Assembly (NCBI GenBank): GCA_902476265.1
Contig: CABSCP010000001.1
Coordinates: 434,001-498,000 of the forward strand
Origin: an uncultured Lachnospiraceae bacterium
Lineage (GTDB): Bacteria > Bacillota > Clostridia > Lachnospirales > Lachnospiraceae
Length of the DNA stretch: 64,000 bases
Direction: 5' to 3'
A program made the position numbers and the translations under genes. Positions 43,813 to 52,115 of the stretch are shown here, piece after piece; position 1 is the stretch's first letter, and the number at the start of each line of letters is the position of its first letter. Under the pieces are notes generated by a model. It made no database searches. It was not told the origin of the DNA and was given only the letters and a program-made list of their open reading frames with translations.

Positions 43813-45231
43813 ATGAATCATCAGAAACCGAATCTGATTTATATTTTTGCGGATCAGCTCCGCTATTTCAGCCTTGGGTATGCAGGGGATGAAAATGCAC
43901 TGACGCCGAATATTGATGCGCTCTGTCAGGAAAGTACGGATTTATGTCAGGCAGTATCGGGGCATCCGGTGTGTGCGCCTTACCGGGCTTCCCTTTTTAC
44001 AGGGAAATATACCACCAGCACAGGGATGGTCATCAATGAGATCCGGATGAATCCCAATCACCATACGTTTGCGGATGTGCTGAATGAAAACGGCTATGAA
44101 ACAGCTTACATCGGGAAATGGCATATGTATGCGGCGGAACTTGGCAATCATTATGATTCTAAAAATTCGTACATTCCCAAAGGACGGGACAGGCTGGGTT
44201 TTAACGATTATTTTGCGGGCTATAATTTCCGACATGAATATGAGGTGGGAACCGCTTACTATCATTTGGACAGCCCGGAGAAAATTTATTATGATAAATA
44301 TGAACCGGATGCACAGGTAGATATGACAATTGAACAACTTGGGCGTCTTGCGAAAGGAGAAAAGCCATTCGCACTGTTTTTATCCGTCGGAACGCCCCAT
44401 GATCCCTGGGTTCCGGAAAATGTGCCGGCGGAATGTCTGGAACGATTGAAAGACAAACAATTTTCCCTGCCGCCCAATTATCTGCCGGACAACGATCCCC
44501 ATGCGGATAACTGGGCAAAGCTGACGGAAGAAGAACGGGGGGAACTGACGGAGTGGATGCGGGTCTATTATGCCATGGTTGCAAATCTTGACGATAATAT
44601 CGGCCGTTTGCTGGCATCCATCAAAGAAATGGGGCTGGATGAAAATTCAATCATTGTTTTTACCTCCGACCACGGCGAACTCTTCGGCGCACACGGCAGA
44701 CGGGCGAAAAATATTTTTTATGAAGAAGCAGTACGGGTCCCTTTTCTGATAAAATGGAAAGGACATCTGGAAGAAGGATGCAAACGGGATTTTGTTTTCA
44801 ATACCGTTGATATCATGCCGAGCCTTTTATCCATGATGGGGCTGCCGGTTCCCAAAGAAACCGAAGGCAGCGATTACAGCGCCTGTATTGCAGGGGATGC
44901 GGATACCGAGGAGGGCGCGCTTTTGATGTGCACCGGACCGACGGCTGTGTTCGGAGACGGCAACGAATGGAGGGCTTACCGAAACAAGCGGTATACTTAT
45001 GCCATATTCAAATCCGACGGACAGGAACTCTTATTCGACAACCAAACAGACCCCTTTCAGATGCACAACCTGATGAATGAGCCCGGTTATGAGGCGGTCG
45101 CAGCTTCCTTAAAGGAAAGGATGGCGGCCAAAATGGATGCTATTTCCGATACTTTTGAAAATAACACCTATTACGAAAAGAACTGGGTTGAAAACCGCCT
45201 GATCAAGCGGACCGCGACCCTGCACAACTGA
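43813..45231 (+). CDS. Sulfatase, Cys-type formylglycine-dependent
   Basis: The 472-residue protein has the alkaline-phosphatase fold. The signature VCAPYRASLFTG starts at residue 53: Cys54 of C-x-P-x-R is the residue oxidised to formylglycine by an anaerobic maturase. Metal ligands are likely Asp14 (IFADQ) and FTSDHGE near 285, with KWHMY near 98. No signal peptide is visible, so it may act in the cytoplasm on imported sulfated sugars. It follows the importer genes by 24 bases with GGAGG upstream. Which sulfate ester it removes cannot be told. Confidence 0.93.
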   Translation: MNHQKPNLIYIFADQLRYFSLGYAGDENALTPNIDALCQESTDLCQAVSGHPVCAPYRASLFTGKYTTSTGMVINEIRMNPNHHTFADVLNENGYETAYIGKWHMYAAELGNHYDSKNSYIPKGRDRLGFNDYFAGYNFRHEYEVGTAYYHLDSPEKIYYDKYEPDAQVDMTIEQLGRLAKGEKPFALFLSVGTPHDPWVPENVPAECLERLKDKQFSLPPNYLPDNDPHADNWAKLTEEERGELTEWMRVYYAMVANLDDNIGRLLASIKEMGLDENSIIVFTSDHGELFGAHGRRAKNIFYEEAVRVPFLIKWKGHLEEGCKRDFVFNTVDIMPSLLSMMGLPVPKETEGSDYSACIAGDADTEEGALLMCTGPTAVFGDGNEWRAYRNKRYTYAIFKSDGQELLFDNQTDPFQMHNLMNEPGYEAVAASLKERMAAKMDAISDTFENNTYYEKNWVENRLIKRTATLHN

Positions 45232-45248
45232 AAAAAGGAGAAAACAAC

Positions 45249-47201
45249 ATGAAAGTAGAAAGAGCAGCCAGCATCCCTTTGGTGCTGCATGACCCCTATT
45301 TTTCCATCTGGTCGTCCTGTGACCGTTTATATGATGAGGACCCGGTGCACTGGTGCGGGGACCGTCAGAAGCTCCGCGGATATGTCACCGTGGACGGTTC
45401 CGTTTACAGCTTTTTGGGAGATAAGGAATTTCATACGCCGATCCCTCAGAAATCCATAGATGTGACCGCCACAGCCACGACGTATACTTTTGAAAACGAA
45501 AAAATCCTCCTGTCCGTGCGCTTTACGTCGCCGCTTCTGCTGGATGATCTGACGCTGATTTCCAGACCCTGCACTTATGTGGATTTTACCGCTGAACGCA
45601 AAGAGGACTGCAGCGTGGAAGTGGATTTTATGGTTTCCGCAGATCTGGTGCGCCGTAAAGAAAGTCCGCTGGTGGGATGCAGCTATCAGAAGGAGACTTT
45701 CTCCTATGCATATATGGGCAAGGCCGGGCAGCATCCGCTGGGAGAGAGCGGCGACAATATCACTATTGACTGGGGATACGTATATTTGGCTTCGGAGGAA
45801 CCGGACGCAGCGGTATCTTATGATGAGAAAAACGAACAACTCAGAGCAGCGGTATCCTTAGGCAGAAAAAAAGAGACGGCCGGGGTGGTGCTGGCCTTTG
45901 ATGACCTGCTCTCTGTTAACTATTTCGGACAGTGGCGCAAAGCATACTGGACCCAAACCTACGGTGACATTCTGACCGCCATCGGCGCAAGCATTGCAGA
46001 TAAAAAAGAAGTGTTTTCCCGCTGTGCGCTTTTGGACAAAGACCTGGAGGATAAGGCCCGGTCTTTTGGCGGAGAGGAGTATGCCTTTTTGTGCAGCATG
46101 AGTTACCGCCATGCAATTGCGGCGCATAAACTGATCACGGATGAAGACGGGGAAGTGATTTTTCTTTCCAAAGAAAATGATTCCAACGGCTGCATCGGCA
46201 CAGTGGATGTGAGTTATCCTTCCGTTCCGCTGTTCCTTTTGTATAACACCGAATATGTCAAAGGAATGCTGCGGCCGGTATTCCGGTTTGCCGCCTGCGA
46301 TGTGTGGGAATATGATTTCGCACCTCACGATGTGGGCCGCTATCCTTACGCCTGGGGGCAGGTTTACGGCTTAAACGGGGAGAAGAAACGGGAATTTTGT
46401 CACGACCAGGGGGCGGTTCTGCCAGCCTTTTGTCAGTACCCCAAAAACAGCGGCATTTATGATTTCAAATATCAGATGCCGGTGGAAGAGTGCGGAAATA
46501 TGCTGATTCTTACGGCGGCGGTCTGTCGGCTGGATCAAAGCCCTGCCTTTGCCGAACCTCATATGGAAGTGTTAAAACAGTGGACACAGTATCTGATTAC
46601 CTACGGCGCCGACCCCGGTGAACAGCTTTGCACCGATGATTTTGCCGGACATTTGTCCCACAACGTGAACCTGTCCGCAAAGGCGATCATGGGAATAGAG
46701 GCCTATGCGCAGATCGCCGGCCAGCTGGGCTTAAAAGAGACAGCGCAGGAGTATCATGAAAAGGCGGTGGAAATGGCAAAGGACTGGGAGAAGAGAAGCG
46801 ATGCCGGAGATCATTATGTCCTGTCTTTTGGCAGGCCGGAAACCTGGAGCTTAAAATATAACCTCATCTGGGACCGGTTCTTTGAATCAGACCTGTTTTC
46901 CGACGGGGTATATGAAAAAGAACTGGCATACTATGCAGAAAAGACAAACGAGTATGGGACACCGTTGGACAGCCGGAGGGCGTATACCAAGAGCGACTGG
47001 ATCCTCTGGTGTGCGGCCATGTCCCGGACTCCCGGACAGGCGGAGGCGCTGATTGCGCCCGTGGCAAATTACCTGAAGAATACGAAGAGCCGTATCCCGT
47101 TTTCCGACTGGTATGAGACGGTGACAGGGGAGTATTGTCATTTTAAAGCGCGCAGCGTACAGGGCGGAATTTTCATGCCGCTTCTGATCAAACAGAGATA
47201 A
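45249..47201 (+). CDS. DUF4965/glutaminase A-like six-hairpin protein
   Basis: The 650-residue protein begins with a beta-sandwich-like region resembling DUF5127 (about 5-220) and continues with an alpha-helical toroid resembling DUF4965 and DUF1793 (about 270-645; DVSYPSVPLFLLYN, FAPHDVGRYPYAWGQ, LSAKAIMGIEAYAQIA). Homologues are called glutaminase A, but many sit in glycan loci and an uncharacterised glycoside hydrolase or lyase role is plausible. No signal peptide is visible, so it would act in the cytoplasm, following the sulfatase by 17 bases. AAGGAG lies upstream. A long terminator follows. Confidence 0.8.
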   Translation: MKVERAASIPLVLHDPYFSIWSSCDRLYDEDPVHWCGDRQKLRGYVTVDGSVYSFLGDKEFHTPIPQKSIDVTATATTYTFENEKILLSVRFTSPLLLDDLTLISRPCTYVDFTAERKEDCSVEVDFMVSADLVRRKESPLVGCSYQKETFSYAYMGKAGQHPLGESGDNITIDWGYVYLASEEPDAAVSYDEKNEQLRAAVSLGRKKETAGVVLAFDDLLSVNYFGQWRKAYWTQTYGDILTAIGASIADKKEVFSRCALLDKDLEDKARSFGGEEYAFLCSMSYRHAIAAHKLITDEDGEVIFLSKENDSNGCIGTVDVSYPSVPLFLLYNTEYVKGMLRPVFRFAACDVWEYDFAPHDVGRYPYAWGQVYGLNGEKKREFCHDQGAVLPAFCQYPKNSGIYDFKYQMPVEECGNMLILTAAVCRLDQSPAFAEPHMEVLKQWTQYLITYGADPGEQLCTDDFAGHLSHNVNLSAKAIMGIEAYAQIAGQLGLKETAQEYHEKAVEMAKDWEKRSDAGDHYVLSFGRPETWSLKYNLIWDRFFESDLFSDGVYEKELAYYAEKTNEYGTPLDSRRAYTKSDWILWCAAMSRTPGQAEALIAPVANYLKNTKSRIPFSDWYETVTGEYCHFKARSVQGGIFMPLLIKQR

Positions 47202-47210
47202 GAGGGAGAA

Positions 47211-47255
47211 AAAGAGGCATTTCTGCAGATGGTATGACAGCAGAAATGCCTCTTT
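47211..47255. terminator. Bidirectional terminator
   Basis: A perfect 15-16-bp stem (47211-47226 with 47240-47255) lies ten bases after the DUF4965 stop and 15 bases from the end of the convergent acyltransferase gene. Confidence 0.85.
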
Positions 47256-47269
47256 GGTCAGTTGCGGTT

Positions 47270-48004
47270 TTACAACCTCTCTTTATTCTTAAAATACATG
47301 GTTTTGATTTCGGTCAGAACCAGATCGGTCAGGTTCTTCTTCTGTTCCTTATCCAGCCGGTCGGTGTAAATGGGCTCCCCATATTCGATGATGACATTGG
47401 TTTTTTGAATCTTTGGGAAATGATCCTCAAAAATGCTCCCGGCATTCACAATCGCCATGGGAATGATGGGGCATTTGGCTTTTTCCGCGATCTTCACGCT
47501 GCCGGCATGGAAGGGCAGGAAAGTGTCCGCCACTTTATTTCTGGTGCCTTCCGGGAAGATGCAGATGGAAATGCCGTTTTTGAGCTTATCAATGGCGGCA
47601 AGGATGGTTTTCATGCCTTCCTTCAGATCTTCTCTGTCCAAAAACAGACAGTGCAGGTTTTTCATCCAGTTCACCAGCAGAGGGTAGCGCAGCATTTCCT
47701 TTTTGGCAATATATCCTGTGGGGCGGGGCACCCGCACATAGGTCATGAGAATGTCAAAGTAGCTGCGGTGATTGCCCACATAGAGGACTGCCGTATCCTT
47801 AGGGATGCGTTCCTCTCCCAGATAAGTGACGTGTACGCCGGATAGCTTCAGGCAGACACGGAAGGCCCAGTTGACGATGGCGAGGGAACTTCTGTTTTTC
47901 ACGTCCATATTGAATTTCCCGATGATCCACTCTGCGATCAGCAGCGGGATGCTCAAAATGAGAAAAAGAACCACAAAAGTGGCCGTGCAGATAAAACGAA
48001 TCAT
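47270..48004 (-). CDS. plsC: 1-acyl-sn-glycerol-3-phosphate acyltransferase (PlsC family)
   Basis: The 244-residue membrane-associated enzyme makes phosphatidic acid. It has an N-terminal membrane helix (about 5-25), the HX4D motif NHRSYFD with His79 and Asp84, and FPEGTR near residue 153. ATG 48004 is preceded by AGGTG; an ATG nine codons upstream is less likely. It stands alone between a terminator and the palindrome. A lysophospholipid acyltransferase of related type is an alternative. Confidence 0.92.
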   Translation of the reverse strand: MIRFICTATFVVLFLILSIPLLIAEWIIGKFNMDVKNRSSLAIVNWAFRVCLKLSGVHVTYLGEERIPKDTAVLYVGNHRSYFDILMTYVRVPRPTGYIAKKEMLRYPLLVNWMKNLHCLFLDREDLKEGMKTILAAIDKLKNGISICIFPEGTRNKVADTFLPFHAGSVKIAEKAKCPIIPMAIVNAGSIFEDHFPKIQKTNVIIEYGEPIYTDRLDKEQKKNLTDLVLTEIKTMYFKNKERL

Positions 48005-48057
48005 GATTTTCACCTGTAATTGGAATGCCAATTACTTTCCTTTTTCTAAGGTTTTTG

Positions 48058-48307
48058 CCGGAAGAAACACAGGAAACCATCCCGCCGTTTTCGGCGCAGA
48101 TCCGGCCGGCCACGGGACAGGGACAGGCAGTCCCTTAGAGGGCACGCCCGCGCTCGGATAAACACGCAGCGGCACATAAGGCTGCAGCATACGCAGCCTA
48201 AGTGCCGGCGCGTTTATAACGGCCCTTACAGGGACTGCCTGTCCCTGTCCCGTGGCCGGCCGGATCTGTGCTGAGAGCGGCGCCGCGGTTTCCTGCGTTT
48301 CTTCCGG
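48058..48307. repeat. 250-bp imperfect palindromic element (MITE/REP-like)
   Basis: The left and right halves are reverse complements over their outer and inner parts. The outer 21 bases (48058-48078 with 48287-48307) differ at one position. A 39-bp block is perfectly matched (48097-48135 with 48230-48268), and the centre folds as GGCTG with CAGCC near 48180-48198. No ORF spans it. This looks like a non-autonomous mobile element or a long folded RNA. Confidence 0.85.
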
Positions 48308-48382
48308 TATTGCAGGAGATCAAAAGGAATCTCCGTTCTGAATACAGTATAACTTTTCGGCTTTCAAAAAGCAATAGTCCGG

Positions 48383-48412
48383 GAATAGGACAGCCTTCTT
48401 TTTTCATACACT
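48383..48412 (+). promoter_or_regulatory. Sigma-E-type promoter for the PrcB-like lipoprotein
   Basis: GAATAGG at 48383-48389 and CATACACT at 48405-48412 are separated by 15 bases. The -10 element matches the sigma-E consensus CATACAHT at all eight positions; the -35 matches the first five of seven. The start would be near 48419. Confidence 0.55.
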
Positions 48413-48437
48413 GATAAAAAAGAATCGTGGTCATGAT

Positions 48438-48851
48438 ATGAAAAATAAGAGAATATGGATGAGCTTTTTTCTGATTGCCATTTTCCTGACCTTTTTCCTG
48501 GCGGGGTGCAGCCTGAATGAGGAGGAGGAAAAACAGGATCTGGAATTTACCGTTGTGGACGAGGAACGGCTGCCGGAGGAACTGAAAAAAATGGTGGAGG
48601 AAAAGAAGGCCGAACCGTTTAAACTCACCTATGCGGACGGGGGATATCTTTATTTGTGCACCGGATACGGGAAACAGGAAACCGGGGGATACAGCATTAC
48701 GGTAAACGAGCTTTACGCCACGGAAACCGCAATCTATGCGGATACCAACCTGATCGGGCCCAAGGATGCAGAGCAAAAGAGCACAAAACCGTCCTATCCT
48801 TATATTGTGATAAAAACGCCTTTTATGGATAAAACGGTAGTGTTCGACTGA
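48438..48851 (+). CDS. Lipoprotein with PrcB C-terminal-like domain
   Basis: The 137-residue protein has a type II signal peptide with lipobox LAGC (residues 21-24), a charged spacer (EEEEKQDLEF) and a domain like the PrcB C-terminal domain (about 62-137; GYSITVNELYATE, YPYIVIKTPF). PrcB of Treponema tethers a protease complex, so a peptide or protease binding role is possible but unproven. The Shine-Dalgarno is weak. A sigma-E-like promoter upstream suggests a sporulation role in the mother cell. The gene stands alone between the palindrome and pyrC. Confidence 0.7.
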   Translation: MKNKRIWMSFFLIAIFLTFFLAGCSLNEEEEKQDLEFTVVDEERLPEELKKMVEEKKAEPFKLTYADGGYLYLCTGYGKQETGGYSITVNELYATETAIYADTNLIGPKDAEQKSTKPSYPYIVIKTPFMDKTVVFD

Positions 48852-48955
48852 AAATCATGGTATGATGATGGGGAGAAAACGGAGCGCGGCTGCGCGCAAT
48901 GGAAGATGGCGTGCGGCGCGTGTCCGAAGGCATAGAAGAAGGTAGGAGTGGAAAT

Positions 48956-50242
48956 ATGCTATTGATAAAAAACTGCAGGCTGATGGATCCGGCCTCCGAA
49001 ACGGACAGGCTTTCCGATATCCTGACCCACGGGGAGCGCATTTTGAAAATCGGCGCCGCCGGCAGTCTGGACCTGCCAAAAGGGCAGGTAGGAAGCCGGG
49101 TGGTGGAAGCTGCCGGGTTGATTGCCGCGCCGGGGCTGGTGGACACCCATGTACATTTCCGGGACCCGGGAGCCACGGAAAAAGAAGATATTTTTACAGG
49201 AGCGAAAGCAGCGGCCGCGGGAGGCGTCACCAGTGTTGTGCTGATGGCTAACACCAATCCCCATGTGGACAATGAGGAAACTCTGCGCTATGTGCTGGAA
49301 AAAGGGCAGAAGACGGAGATCCACGTATATACCTGCGCCAATGTGACCATGGATATGGCAGGGGATGAGCTGGTGGATATGGACCGTCTGATGAAAGCCG
49401 GCGCCGTGGGCTTTACGGATGACGGGAAGCCCCTTTTAGACAGCGGTATTGCCAGGAAAGCCATGCAGGAGGCGGCACGGCTCCATGCGCCTGTGAGCTT
49501 TCATGAAGAAAACCCGGCCTGTATTGTGAATAACGGCATCAACGCCGGAAAAGCCAGCGCCCATTTCGGGATCGGCGGTTCCGACAGGCAGGCGGAAATC
49601 GACATGGTGCGCCGGGATCTTTCCATTGCGCTGGAAACCGGGGCGGAAATTGTAATTCAGCATATCAGCGCCAGGGAAGCGGTGGAACTGGTGCGCCAGG
49701 CCAAAAAGAAGAGCGCCCGCATCCATGCGGAGGCCACTCCCCATCATTTCACCCTGACGGAAGAAGCGGCTATTCGCTTTGGTACGCTGGCGAAGATGAA
49801 TCCCCCTCTTCGGGAGGAGGCGGACAGGCTGGCTATTATTGAGGGATTAAAGGACGGAACCATCGATCTGATCGCCACGGATCATGCCCCCCATACAGCA
49901 GAGGAAAAAGCGCGCCCCATCACGGAAGCGCCCAGCGGTATCATCGGTCTGGAAACCTCGCTGTCTTTAGGACTGATGAGCCTGGTGGAAACCGGCGCGC
50001 TGACGTTGACAAAACTGCTGGCCTGCATGACCTGTAATCCGGCGCGGCTGTACGGGCTGGATGCCGGATACCTCGCGGAAGGCGGCCCGGCGGATTTGAT
50101 CCTTTTCGATGAAAATGAGGAATGGACGCCGGAGCATTTTTATTCCAAATCCCAGAATTCGCCGTTTCTGGGACAGAAGTTGAAAGGGAAGGTAAAATTT
50201 ACCGTCTGCCGGGGGAAGATTGTTTTTGAAGGTCAGAAGTAA
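48956..50242 (+). CDS. pyrC: Dihydroorotase
   Basis: The 428-residue class I dihydroorotase catalyses the third step of pyrimidine synthesis. Zinc ligands are His65 and His67 in HVHFRDPG, and further motifs are DDGKPL near 161, FHEEN near 181, HISA near 236, ATPHHFTL near 263 and the catalytic Asp in TDHAPH near 310. ATG 48956 is preceded by AGGAG; an in-frame upstream ATG at 48899 is unlikely. The electron-transfer and catalytic subunits of the next enzyme follow. Confidence 0.95.
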   Translation: MLLIKNCRLMDPASETDRLSDILTHGERILKIGAAGSLDLPKGQVGSRVVEAAGLIAAPGLVDTHVHFRDPGATEKEDIFTGAKAAAAGGVTSVVLMANTNPHVDNEETLRYVLEKGQKTEIHVYTCANVTMDMAGDELVDMDRLMKAGAVGFTDDGKPLLDSGIARKAMQEAARLHAPVSFHEENPACIVNNGINAGKASAHFGIGGSDRQAEIDMVRRDLSIALETGAEIVIQHISAREAVELVRQAKKKSARIHAEATPHHFTLTEEAAIRFGTLAKMNPPLREEADRLAIIEGLKDGTIDLIATDHAPHTAEEKARPITEAPSGIIGLETSLSLGLMSLVETGALTLTKLLACMTCNPARLYGLDAGYLAEGGPADLILFDENEEWTPEHFYSKSQNSPFLGQKLKGKVKFTVCRGKIVFEGQK

Positions 50243-50361
50243 CGATTCAGGCGTGAGCAATCCCCGTCAGTGTAGCTGATTTTCGTTGGATTGTGAGTCG
50301 TAACCGGCAGGTACGGAAACAGTTAGGGTTAGAAATATCATATGACAGGAGGCATTTTTAA

Positions 50362-51141
50362 ATGGCACAGAAGAAAAAGGCATCGGCCTGTGTGGTGAGC
50401 CAGGGAAATCCGGCTCCCGGTATTTTTGATTTGGTGATAAAGACAGAACTTGCACAGGACGCGCACTGCGGACAGTTTGTGGCGGTATATCCAAAGGATA
50501 AAAGCACGCTGCTGCCCCGTCCCATCAGCATCTGCGAGGTGGACAAAGAAGCGGGTACTCTGCGTCTGGTCTATCGTGTGGCGGGAAAAGGGACTGCAGA
50601 ATTTTCCGGCCTGGCAGCAGGGGACAGCGTGGACATCCTGGGCGTTCTCGGGAACGGCTTTCCGGCAGAGCAGGCGAAGCCGGGCATGACGGCCGTGCTC
50701 ATGGGGGGCGGCATCGGTGTACCTCCCATTTTGCAGCTGGCAAAGGAACTGGACTGCGAGAAAAAAATCGTGGTGGGTTACCGGGATGCGGCCTGCTTTT
50801 TGAAAGAGGACTTTGAAAAGAACGGAGAAGTTTATGTGGCCACGGAGGACGGCAGCGTGGGGACAAAAGGCAACGTGATGGATGCTGTCCGGGAAAACGG
50901 CCTGGAAGCGGACATCATTTATGCATGCGGCCCCATGCCCATGCTCCGGGCGATCAAACAATATGCAAAAGAAAAGAACATTCCCGCTTACATTTCTCTG
51001 GAAGAGCGGATGGCCTGCGGCGTGGGCGCCTGCCTGGGCTGCGTGTGCAAAACCACAAAAGTGGATCATCATTCCCACGTGAACAATGCCAGGATTTGTA
51101 CGGACGGCCCGGTTTTTGAAGCTCAGGAGGTGGATATCTGA
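50362..51141 (+). CDS. pyrK: Dihydroorotate dehydrogenase B, electron-transfer subunit
   Basis: The 259-residue FAD and [2Fe-2S] protein passes electrons from PyrD to NAD+. It has the FAD-binding RPISIC motif near residue 53, the nucleotide-binding GGGIGVPP near 115, and the C-terminal [2Fe-2S] ligands Cys219, Cys224, Cys227 and one near 244 (CGVGACLGC). AGGAGG precedes the ATG. Its stop overlaps the pyrD start (TGATG). This PyrK/PyrDB arrangement is the class 1B form typical of Firmicutes. Confidence 0.95.
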   Translation: MAQKKKASACVVSQGNPAPGIFDLVIKTELAQDAHCGQFVAVYPKDKSTLLPRPISICEVDKEAGTLRLVYRVAGKGTAEFSGLAAGDSVDILGVLGNGFPAEQAKPGMTAVLMGGGIGVPPILQLAKELDCEKKIVVGYRDAACFLKEDFEKNGEVYVATEDGSVGTKGNVMDAVRENGLEADIIYACGPMPMLRAIKQYAKEKNIPAYISLEERMACGVGACLGCVCKTTKVDHHSHVNNARICTDGPVFEAQEVDI

Positions 51142-52043
51142 TGAAAACAAGCGTTACAATTGCCGGGGTGGAATTTAAAAACCCCGTAATGACCGGTTCC
51201 GGCACCTTTGGTTCAGGTATGGAATACAGTGAATTTGTGGATTTAAACCGTCTGGGCGCTGTGGTCACAAAGGGAGTAGCGAATGTGCCCTGGCCCGGAA
51301 ATCCCACGCCCCGGGTGGCGGAGGTTTACGGCGGTATGCTCAATGCCATCGGCCTGCAGAATCCGGGCATCGATGTTTTTATGGAACGGGACCTGGAATT
51401 TTTAAAACGGTTTGATACCAAGGTGATCGTTAATGTCTGTGGAAAAACGGTGGAGGATTACCTGGAGGTTGTGGAAAAGCTGGCGGACACCAATGCCGAT
51501 ATGCTGGAAATCAACGTTTCCTGCCCCAATGTGAAGGAGGGGGCCATTGCCTTCGGACAGAAAGCGGATGCCCTGTTTGACATCACCTCGCGGATCAAAA
51601 AGGCCGCGAAACAGCCTGTCATCATGAAACTCAGCCCCAACGTGACGGATATTACGGAAATGGCAAGGGCGGCGGAAGCTGCCGGGGCGGATGCCCTTTC
51701 CCTGATCAATACGCTGACCGGCATGAAAATTGATATTGAAAGACGGAAATTTGTCCTGGCCAATAAGACCGGAGGCCTGTCCGGCCCCTCTGTAAAACCG
51801 GTGGCGGTGCGCATGGTATATCAGTGTGCCAACGCGGTGAAAATCCCCATCATCGGCATGGGCGGCATCGCCAATGCAGAGGATGCGGTGGAATTTCTGA
51901 TGGCCGGCGCTACGGCTGTGGCGGTGGGCGCGATGAACTTCATCAATCCGTATACGACTGTGGAAGTGGCGGACGGAATCGAAGCTTTCCTGGAGAAGCA
52001 TGGAATAGAAGACATTCATGAGATCATCGGCTGTGTAAAATAA
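51141..52043 (+). CDS. pyrD: Dihydroorotate dehydrogenase B, catalytic subunit
   Basis: The 300-residue FMN enzyme oxidises dihydroorotate to orotate. Visible motifs are NPVMTGSGTFGSG (residues 14-26), AIGLQNPG near 71, NVSCPNVKEG near 125 (with the catalytic Cys of the class 1 loop), and GGIANAEDAVEFLMAGA near 240. It is encoded directly after pyrK with translational overlap and forms the A2B2 class 1B complex with it. The operon ends at a hairpin that overlaps the sipL ribosome binding site. Confidence 0.95.
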   Translation: MKTSVTIAGVEFKNPVMTGSGTFGSGMEYSEFVDLNRLGAVVTKGVANVPWPGNPTPRVAEVYGGMLNAIGLQNPGIDVFMERDLEFLKRFDTKVIVNVCGKTVEDYLEVVEKLADTNADMLEINVSCPNVKEGAIAFGQKADALFDITSRIKKAAKQPVIMKLSPNVTDITEMARAAEAAGADALSLINTLTGMKIDIERRKFVLANKTGGLSGPSVKPVAVRMVYQCANAVKIPIIGMGGIANAEDAVEFLMAGATAVAVGAMNFINPYTTVEVADGIEAFLEKHGIEDIHEIIGCVK

Positions 52044-52053
52044 AAAAGACAAG

Positions 52054-52082
52054 ACATAAAATACCTCCTTTGTGCATACTTT
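52054..52082 (+). promoter_or_regulatory. Sigma-E-type promoter of sipL
   Basis: ACATAAA at 52054-52060 and CATACTTT at 52075-52082 are 14 bases apart and fit the sigma-E consensus (the -10 at seven of eight positions). Transcription would start near 52089. In Clostridioides difficile sipL is sigma-E dependent, which supports the call. Confidence 0.6.
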
Positions 52083-52113
52083 TTAGTGACAGTATCCTGC
52101 AGGGAGGTATTTT
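52058..52113 (+). terminator. Hairpin ending the pyr operon and covering the sipL ribosome binding site
   Basis: An 11-bp perfect stem (52058-52068 with 52103-52113) has a 34-base loop; the right arm contains the GGAGG ribosome binding site of sipL and is followed by the T-run directly before the ATG at 52116. The left arm overlaps the -35 region and spacer of the sigma-E-like promoter, so only read-through RNA from the pyr operon can form it. Confidence 0.7.
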
Positions 52114-52115
52114 TT

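Noticed and set aside
50243..50361. A possible PyrR-type attenuator before pyrK
   Set aside because: No PyrR binding-loop consensus, antiterminator or T-tailed terminator could be found in the 119 bases.
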